A stretch of 15,369 nucleotides of DNA from Terana coerulea. Its lineage: Eukaryota > Basidiomycota > Agaricomycetes > Polyporales > Phanerochaetaceae. Positions 8,813 to 15,369 of the stretch are shown here, piece by piece. Below the pieces are notes generated by a model. It saw only the letters and a list, made by a program, of their open reading frames with translations, did not search any database and was not told the origin of the DNA. The stretch's first letter is position 1; each line of letters begins with the position of its first letter. The DNA lies in assembly GCA_024811115.1 (NCBI GenBank), contig JAKOGH010000166.1:1-15369 (forward strand), in the 5' to 3' direction. Position numbers and translations under genes: made by a program.

Positions 8813-10606
8813 TCAGCCGCCGTTCTTCACCAAGGGGGTGATCTGGGGAAGGCCAGGGAAGAACATGGTAGGGATCGTCCTGTATATTCGTCACAGCTTA
8901 GCGAGTGATATGACCCGCAAGAAAGAAGAGACGCACGGGACAGGAATAGGCGCGTTGGTCGCGAAGCCGGACGCCAAGTTGCCGCTCATGGACGTCGGTG
9001 TGGTGAACGCCGCGGGCTTCGCGTAGCTCGTCGTCGTCTGCGCGTACTTGCCGCTGGTGCCCGACCTCAGGCAGGCGCCCGAGCCGTAGGCGCTCTCACA
9101 GAGGTAGGTGCCGACGTTGTTGCTGGCCCACAGGTTGACGTTCTTGACGTTCATGTTCGTGCACGGCGCGCCGTCCGCGCAGGCGAACCGGTACGCGGAG
9201 CGCCTTTGTCCGTCCACGATGTAGCCGTCCCAGTTCTGAAGACGGTGTAAGCGGCCGAGGAGACAACGGAGGAGGATGTGGCTCACGGAGAATGTGATGT
9301 TAGAGAGCTGCACGCCGTTGCCTGATGCGGTGGACTGGGGGACCAGTACTGATCAACGTCCACTGAATAAAATGGTCAGGCGGCTTTGAACATCCGGAGG
9401 AGCTGCTGACTTACGAGCATATGCAGTTCCAAGGCCAAGGAACTGGTCGAAGACGATATTCTTCACGTAGCCATCACCACCGTTAGACTTGATCCTATTG
9501 AGTGTGTCAGAGACGCATCCTGAAGCGGGACGGAGGCAACGCACATAAACATCTGGTTACCACCGACGTTGTAGATATTGCGGTAGATAATGTTCTGGAT
9601 CGCGGTGCCTGTGCCCAAACTTCCTATGGCGGAACCGCCACTCTGGTTGCACCAGATGCGCTCGATCAGATAGTTCGACGACGGATTCTTGATGGTGACG
9701 CATTCGTCGCGGTTGGTGACCTCAACGTCGTGTATCCAGATGTTGCTGCCCGAAACGTCGATGCCGTCCGAGCCACCGATGTCAGCACCACGGATGGCCA
9801 GGTTGAAGACTTCGCCATTGGACGAGTTGTCCAGAATGAGGTGGAATTCCGGAGCTGTTCATCGTCGAAGTCAGGCGTTGTTCGAATGTATGCTCCCGAT
9901 CACTGAAACTTACAGTCAACAAAGATGAGGTCGTGAACTGAGAAGTTTGTTGATGTGATGATGCGCATGAGGCGAGGGCTGCGCATGGACATAAACATTT
10001 CGTTCGTGAAAAAGGAATGCTGATACTGACCCTGCGTTACGAGCTTGATATCCACTGCCTTGGATGGCACCAGCGCTATTACCGGACCATATTTCAATGT
10101 CATTGGCGTTCTGGACTGCAAGGGGCTTAATTCTCAGCACACAAGAAGCCATACACGATCACTTACTGACGAACATGTGTCCGCCGGTCGTAGCTGAGAA
10201 TAACTTTAGTATGCGACTTGTTACGCGGGTGTAGTGCTCACCAGTCCGAGTAATCACACCATCCAGCTGCAGAGCCCATTGGCTTCCGCCTTTGAGAGTG
10301 ACCCAGGTCTGCATGTTGTAATTCCCAGCTGGAATATACAGCGTAGAACCTGTGTTTTTCAACACGCAGTTGTTGAATGCAGACTGGATAGCAGGGCCGA
10401 TATCCTGAATGCGAGTCAGATTAGGCGTGTTTAGCATACCAAGGTGTATGGCTTACACCAGATCCGACGCTGCCACCGTAGTTGAGTACATTGCAGATGG
10501 TGTTACGCTTCGCCGAACGAGAAGTCGTGGGCCCAACGCGCCCGGACAGTTGTCCGAGCGCGGGAAAGGCAGAGAGCACAGCGATGAAAGCGGCAGACAG
10601 CAGCAT
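8813..10606 (-). CDS. rhgA: Secreted GH28 rhamnogalacturonan hydrolase (RhgA type), ten exons
   Basis: Endo-hydrolase of the rhamnogalacturonan I backbone of pectin, secreted. Exons (minus): 10606-10457, 10404-10242, 10193-10167, 10115-10031, 9978-9914, 9854-9545, 9494-9415, 9362-9287, 9235-8937, 8879-8813. All nine introns (48-59 nt) have GT..AG ends and fitting phases. The protein would be about 440 residues. It starts with a signal peptide ([18 protein letters not shown]). The parallel beta-helix then carries [33 protein letters not shown] and MIKSNGG, the family positions equivalent to NTD, DD, GHG and RIK of polygalacturonases. The DE of RDECV in place of DD, and the [13 protein letters not shown] region, point to rhamnogalacturonase rather than polygalacturonase. 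Exon 8 lacks one base in a five-G run (9337-9341). Restoring it gives [10 protein letters not shown], as the family expects, and makes the total length divisible by three. Without it, a later acceptor would give an in-frame but damaged protein. Confidence 0.88.
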
Positions 10607-10678
10607 GGCGCTGGCTGTTGTCGGTCGAGATAGGTGGCCGGGGAAAGGCTGAGGGCTTCATAGTCTCCACATACCCGA

Positions 10679-10688
10679 GCTTATATCC
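10679..10688 (-). promoter_or_regulatory. TATA box of the GH28 gene
   Basis: Reads GGATATAAGC on the minus strand, about 75 bases upstream of the ATG at 10606. Both sequence and distance suit a core promoter. Confidence 0.55.
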
Positions 10689-12882
10689 TCCACACGGCAA
10701 AACACCGATCCGAGCGCATTGGCAATGTGCAGGCACTGCAGCGTGCCTCGTCGACGCGAAGCATCGTCGCGGGCCCGAAGGGCACGAACATCCTCGGGTC
10801 GGTGACCACCTGGATATTCACTCGCGTTTCGCGGTCCGCCGACCATAGGTCCACACGCCAGATCACAACACCCTATGCATCAGGAAGCGGAGAATCAATG
10901 CGAAGAGAAGGTAAATTGAGCCGTGCCACATACCATATCCGGGCCCCCGGTATGAATGGGAGTTGACAAACGGGTCCTATCGCCCCCGCATGACATGGTC
11001 GCCAAGGCAGCAACGCCACAATGCGGGGGCGTTGAGTGTTCCAGGTCCAGAGGTAGCAGCCTCGGACAGCCATGAGATGGTTGTCCACGGAAGAACGCCG
11101 GTTCAAGAGGACAAGCACAGCGATCAGGACAAATATTACTGTTGTGCGTGCGTGCGGACCCCATGACGCCCGTGGTGCGGCCGCGGACTAAGTTCGTCAT
11201 TACGGGCGTACGCGCATCCAATTCAAACTTCATAACAAATGAGTAGATGTATGAGGCTTGAGGTCAGAGCCTAAAAATGATATATCCACAGTGTGTAAAC
11301 TCACGTTCTAGTGGGGCTCGCTGGACACCTGATTCTGATACCGGGCCGTCGCCGAGGCCATGCCAAATGGTCATAAGCACTCAAGAGCACCGTTCGAGAT
11401 ACATGTCGAAAGCCTAAAATAGAGGGGGCGGGCGAACTCTCGTTCAACTTGCCGATAATCCTTCCAAGAAGGTGAAAGTTCTCCACTGGTCGGGGAATTT
11501 GGGCTTCGTTGTTGAACGGCTTTTGCCGATGCCGCCCGGCGCCGGCCAGGCCCGTTACGCAAGTGTGTCGAGGGACATAAGGTAAGTAGCTCCTGAGACT
11601 TGATGTATGTTTCTGCAGCTGTACCCTTCACAATTCCTGAGAGCACGGTTGCAAGGACTCGATCAACTGAAATGATGTGGAGATGGTGGTGAGGTGGCAA
11701 GTGAAAAAGCGTGATTCCCGATTTGGGCCGTGCTGCTTTGTGGCGTCATTGGCCGGCTAACACCGCAGTAAACACAGCTGATGGGCGTCTGTCGGTAAGT
11801 TGGTCTCGACTCATCCCTTCTTCGTTCCTCCTTGAGTCACCCGTCATACATCTGTGAAGCCTCAAACGTATATTTTTGTACGACAATATTTGTTGGCGAA
11901 AAGCTTCCTGCGTAGTATATGCGACATAATTCCTCTCAGTTGTCGTAGAACTTCAAGTTTTAGTCGACCCTCAGCTGATAATAAGGATCAATGGCGAAGG
12001 TCTTGGTGGCTGTCAATCGAGGTTGTGCTACGTGGTAAGAATATGTGGATATTATTTTGATTCCAGTGAACAGAAAACACTGTATCAACCATGTCTCCCA
12101 TATACTATGTGATCACCCTAGGATAATGGGTCAGGTCTATAGCTGCTTACATGCCGGCAAGTTACCATGTTGCACCCATTTTGGGAGTTGCTCCGTCTGC
12201 TCCCTTCGATGCTCATCGACGCGTATCCCGGATACTTATCTCTACATTCGCTAGCACATCTTTCCCCATCAAGGTACGAGATTACGCCCCAGCACTAGCG
12301 CAAGGCGTGCTACCAGTGATCCGCGATTCGACAGACCTTTCTCCATTTCGCGCTTCCTCGACGCCCAACTCTGCGCTGTAATAGTGAGAGCTGCCTCGCC
12401 AATTTCCGCTATTTTTAAGTTCTAAACACGCCGCGCAAAGATCCTGATGCTCTGCTTTCGGGTGATTGCACGCCTATTTGCCTAGTGAGCTGTACGCCAG
12501 CATCCGAGTCCTCCGAGTCTGGGTCACCTTAGGCTGCCCCTGCGTCTTTCGCAGCGCTCGTATTCGTGCACAGCAACGAAGGACATCAACATAGTATATG
12601 GGAATTCGTCTCTGCCCACTTCAAGATCTTGCTCAACGTGAAAAAAAATCGATCAATGTTACTCTCGCGCCTAAGCGAAGAACTGATCTACACCAACCAC
12701 GAGACATGCCAAAATAAGCAGCACCTTTAGAAGCCCCTTTAAATAAGCGCCAGTCTGTGCTGGGCGCGCTGTGTCGAATGTGGGCGGGTTGCGCTGTAGC
12801 TCTCCTGCGAACCTCACAGCATCTCTGGCCAGCCTCTACCCTTACTCTGGTTGTATACTTGACTTCTACCTTGCTGCCTTGC
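10689..12882. other. Intergenic region between divergent GH28 and PPT1 genes, no convincing gene
   Basis: About 2.2 kb without a supported gene. Open frames of 60-110 codons occur on both strands but show neither splice-consistent extension nor a recognisable domain. The part next to GH28 carries its promoter elements. Around 11166-11209 there is a small inverted repeat (ACGCCCGT and ACGGGCGT). Near 11991 an ATG opens MAKVLVAVNRG before a TAAG, a weak echo of an electron-transfer flavoprotein beta subunit start. An AT-rich TTTAAATAAG near 12737-12747 may serve as the PPT1 core promoter. Confidence 0.5.
10981..11031. promoter_or_regulatory. Inverted pair of GCGGGG boxes upstream of the GH28 gene
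   Basis: CGCCCCCGCAT (10981-10991) and ATGCGGGGGCG (11021-11031) form a perfect 11-base inverted repeat with a 29-base gap, about 375-425 bases upstream of the GH28 start. Both contain GCGGGG, which fits the SYGGRG consensus bound by Cre1/CreA/Mig1-type zinc-finger carbon-catabolite repressors. A role in glucose repression is inference, but repression by this factor is known for many pectinase genes. Confidence 0.45.
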
Positions 12883-14044
12883 ATGATTCCTCGACACGTC
12901 TTCGCCCATCTATGCGGCTTGGCAGCATTCTTAGCACCCGCAGCCCGCTGCGCACCTACAGAGCAAGCGGTCAGGCCGCTTGTGATATGGCATGGTATGG
13001 GAGACTCGTGGGGCTCTCCAGGCATGCTCGAATTTGTCGAGGAGATAAAGGATATTCACCCCGGGATCTTTGTGCACTCCGTGCAACTCCATGAAGCTTT
13101 GGACGAGGACAGAAGAGCGGGATTCGTACGTGGTGCACTGCTTGAACCGTGGCGGCCATAATGACAATAGGCGTACATAGTTTGGTAATGTCAATGAACA
13201 ACTGGAATTCATGTCAGAGCAGCTAAACAACGTCACTGAGCTGCGATATGGTTTCGACGCCATAGGGTTCTCGCAAGGTCCGTCGTAACGGCAGCGTCCA
13301 CCCCATTCGCCGACTCATCGTTACCGTTCAGCTGGGCAATTCCTTCGAGCATACGTCGAGAGGTATAACTCTCCCCAGTAAACAACCTCATCACGTTTGG
13401 TGCTCAGCATATGGGCGTGTCGGATCTCCCGGAATGCAAACCATTCGACGTTACCTGCCAACTCGCGCGCAGAGCGGCGAAGCGTAATGCATACAGCGAT
13501 TGGGCGCAGAAGAACTCAGTGCAGGTCAGCCAAACAGGGAATTCACTAAAACGCTAAACGATTTCTCATATCTCGGACCTAGGCGCAATATTTCCGAGAC
13601 TCAGACCAGCTCAACCTATACCTTAACAGAAGCCGCTTTCTCGCCTCCATCAACAACGAGATCGATGACGCCGTGAATACGACATACGCCATCAATATGG
13701 AATCCCTCAATAAACTCGTCCTTGTGCTGTTCGCAAAGGACCAGACTGTTGTGCCAAAGGAAACAAGCTGGTTCGGCTCGTATGCCCCGTCAGAGGATTC
13801 CTGGCGCAGCGGTCGCGAAGCAGCTGCCGCAAAGACCATCATTCCCATGCGCCTGCAGCCTTTGTACTCGGAGAATCGCATAGGCTTGAAGACGCTGGAT
13901 GACCGAGGGGACCTGCTGCTTGAGACCTGTCCGGGCGAACACATGCAGCTTTCTACTGGTTGCTGGAAGCCTTTAGTTGAGAAGTACGCGGGAGGGCCTC
14001 TCGGGAAGTCCTTGTTGACAGCCTCTACGTTGAGAATCCAGTAA
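12883..14044 (+). CDS. PPT1: Palmitoyl-protein thioesterase 1 (PPT1-like), four exons, one apparent missing base
   Basis: Removes palmitate from cysteine thioesters in proteins during lysosomal/vacuolar turnover; alpha/beta-hydrolase fold. Exons: 12883-13125, 13181-13277, 13332-13524, 13583-14044; the introns are 54-58 nt. The protein would be about 331 residues, usual for the family. It begins with a signal peptide (IPRHVFAHLCGLAAFLAPAA), then PLVIWHGMGDSWGSP (oxyanion region). GFSQAGQFLRAYVERYN holds the nucleophile serine, AKDQTVVPKETSWFGSY the likely acid residue, and CPGEHMQLS the catalytic histidine. The ATG at 12883 is preferred because the signal peptide starts there; earlier in-frame starts only add residues without a signal sequence. 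At the C4 run 13373-13376 one base is missing: RYNSP runs into CAG TAA, while a fifth C gives PPVNNLITFGAQHMGV and brings exon 3 into phase with exon 4. The only good acceptor of intron 2 gives GFSQAG where animal enzymes have GFSQGG. It converges with the next gene. Confidence 0.88.
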
Positions 14045-14211
14045 TCTTCTCGCCATGTATCAGCCCCTGTACCGTGAACGTACCACTTGTATTGATACCT
14101 ACAGTTTACACACCCGGTGGGAGTTGCTCGTTTGGATACAGGAACACAGATTGTCGTCAACCTCATGAAGAGCGTTAGAGCAAAAGGGGACGCGTGATAT
14201 ACAAAACTAGC
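14045..14211. terminator. Convergent 3' intergenic stretch
   Basis: A 167-base gap between the stop codons of PPT1 (plus) and the next gene (minus). It must hold both polyadenylation regions. No clear polyadenylation signal was identified. Confidence 0.3.
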
Positions 14212-15369
14212 CTATGAGGTGTGGCGGCTACAATGATGCGAAGAATGAAAGCAAACAGCGAAGGGGATGAGGATAGAGGTATCTCGCAGCGGGGCATATG
14301 TAGGGGTTTGCGCCACGAAGGCGGGTAGAAGACTACGTTGGTGGCCAGGCATTAGTCCGTTCAGGATGTCGTCCCAGAGCGCCCATAGTAGGTCCTGCCA
14401 CTCGGCGACCAGGACAGCAGTGTGCGTCCACGCTTCGGTAAGACGCCTTTCCAGCCGACGCGGCTGAATGTATCCGAGATAGAAGAGATATTGAACGAGG
14501 AAGAGGAAGGTATCGCGTGTTGTGTAGGGTGGGTCTTGGATATATGAGAGAATAGATCAGGATAGAATGCGTCATAATAAGTGGTAAGGAAGAGCTGCTT
14601 GGCTCCTAATAGTCGATAACCTAGTGCCGAGTAAGTATAAGACAGGAAATATCAGATAGTCGGCGTACCGATACATATAAATCAAGAGCATAACTTGAAT
14701 AACTAGGAAACCCCAAAGCACCCAGGTATTCAAGAAATCGAGAGAAAGGCGAGAGCCGGACATGGCAGGTGGCTGATAAACATAGTTCAGTCACTGCGAA
14801 CCATGTGCCATATGCACTACATACCAATAGTTTACTTTTAGCCGTAGGATCTCGGAAGGTCCCGCGTTGAAAACCAGCGGCAGCTTGCTTCTGCATTGAC
14901 TCGGCGAGCTCCTTCTAGTGTTCTTGGCAGCTTGCGACATCCGGTACAGCTCCTCCATACGTTTACGTTCATGTACCGAGACCGCACCAGAGCTATATAT
15001 AGTGACTCGTCCGTTAGCATTGTGTCCCTCTGGTAGCTGCTAAGACATACTCGTCGCTTTCCCCAAGGTCTTCAGTCATCCGCGCAACCGTCTCGCGTAT
15101 CCGGGCCAGAGCGTCTCGGTGAGAAGTGGGTGGCGCCATCGAGACACTGGGATCCTGCGCTGGTCGCTCTGCATCCGAGACTTCACGACCCATCGCGTCG
15201 ACAATTCGGACCCCAGTCTTGCTGCGTGGTGGCAGTGAAGTCAGAGGAGCAGGCTCGGGCTCGGGGTCAGACTGCGGCGGGTCTACGAACGGCACTGATT
15301 CCATGCTGCCCACAGAGGAGGAAACCGACGGTACAGGCGACGGGTCGAACGTCTCGTTCCCAAATGCAT
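14212..15369 (-). CDS. Uncharacterised membrane protein, 5' end outside the window
   Basis: Not recognised. The first exon is open to the window edge (15369-15051). It encodes a proline- and acid-rich segment with TGVRIVDAMGREV and then ALARIRETVARMTEDLG, a likely amphipathic helix. Intron 15050-14993 (GTATGT..ATAG) leads to exon 14992-14825 with HERKRMEELYRMSQAAKN (charged, coiled-coil-like) and, after one missing base near 14911, RELAESMQKQAAAGFQRGTF. Intron 14824-14773 (52 nt) leads to a hydrophobic exon with NTWVLWGFLVIQVMLLIYMY, probably one or two membrane spans. Further on, the same frame continues past two stop codons (14574-14572 and about 14560) with coding-like sequence: RDTFLFLVQYLFYLGYIQ, then RRLERRLTEAWTH and VAEWQDLLWALWDDILNG, ending at TAG 14214-14212. 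I could not find an intron that removes those stops in phase, so the 3' half is uncertain. N-terminal coil plus C-terminal membrane spans would suit an organelle-surface or nuclear-envelope protein, but this is a guess. Confidence 0.55.

Noticed and set aside
9502..9906. A 134-codon plus-strand open frame
   Set aside because: It lies antisense to the largest GH28 exon, whose own frame carries the family motifs.
11371..11700. A 109-codon minus-strand open frame between GH28 and PPT1
   Set aside because: Composition looks random, there is no recognisable motif, no promoter or intron signals support it, and no neighbour shares it.
13360..13404. A possible 45-base intron (GTATAA..CTCAG) inside PPT1 exon 3
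   Set aside because: Removing it leaves the wrong phase and deletes the conserved NNLITFGAQ segment; a single missing C explains the stop codon better.
13579..14166. A 195-codon minus-strand open frame opposite PPT1 exon 4
   Set aside because: It is the antisense shadow of the strongly conserved PPT1 coding exon and has no features of its own.
1..15369. CRISPR arrays, tRNA or rRNA genes, phage-type or bacterial defence genes
   Set aside because: No regularly spaced repeats, no tRNA-like or rRNA sequence and no prokaryotic gene layout were seen; the gene structure is clearly eukaryotic with spliceosomal introns.

Overview
The window looks like nuclear DNA of a mushroom-forming basidiomycete (Agaricomycetes; a wood- or litter-decaying species would fit). 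The grounds are the many short introns (about 45-65 nt) with GT..AG borders and good GTAAGT, GTATGT or GTGAGT donors, a cluster of lineage-type F-box proteins, an intron-dense secreted pectin-backbone hydrolase, and a class II DNA element. This is inferred from the sequence alone; no database was searched.

Layout. Bases 1-8640 hold three diverged copies (A, B, C) of one F-box gene, head to tail on the minus strand. Each has a tiny first exon, a 57-60 nt intron, a long exon 2 (F-box, then leucine-rich segments), a second short intron and a C-terminal exon. Copy A spans 135-1796 and copy B 2292-3957. Copy C spans 4901-8256 and is split by a 1729-bp DNA transposon (5635-7363) with terminal inverted repeats and a TA target duplication. 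Flanking DNA was copied with the genes: 3' flanks are shared by A and C, and promoter blocks by A/C and by B/C. Next is a ten-exon gene for a secreted GH28 rhamnogalacturonan hydrolase (8813-10606, minus), with a TATA box and an inverted pair of GCGGGG boxes upstream. About 2.3 kb without a convincing gene follows. A palmitoyl-protein thioesterase 1-type gene (12883-14044, plus, four exons) then converges on a membrane-protein gene (14212-15369, minus) whose start lies beyond the window.

A theme that crosses gene boundaries is single-base frame breaks. In genes that otherwise keep their motifs and splice sites (GH28, PPT1, the terminal gene and the F-box copies), about six of eight visible breaks fit the loss of one base, five of them at or near a C/G or A/T homopolymer. 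This suggests systematic homopolymer undercalling in the assembly, not independent decay of every gene. Copy C is different: it is clearly broken by the transposon, and its ancestral start codon has changed to AGG.

The genes do not form one pathway. The F-box array is a birth-and-death family; GH28 serves extracellular pectin breakdown; PPT1 serves lysosomal/vacuolar depalmitoylation. I found no clearly new system. The most informative features are the datable transposon insertion inside an F-box copy and the possible gene-like cargo inside that element.
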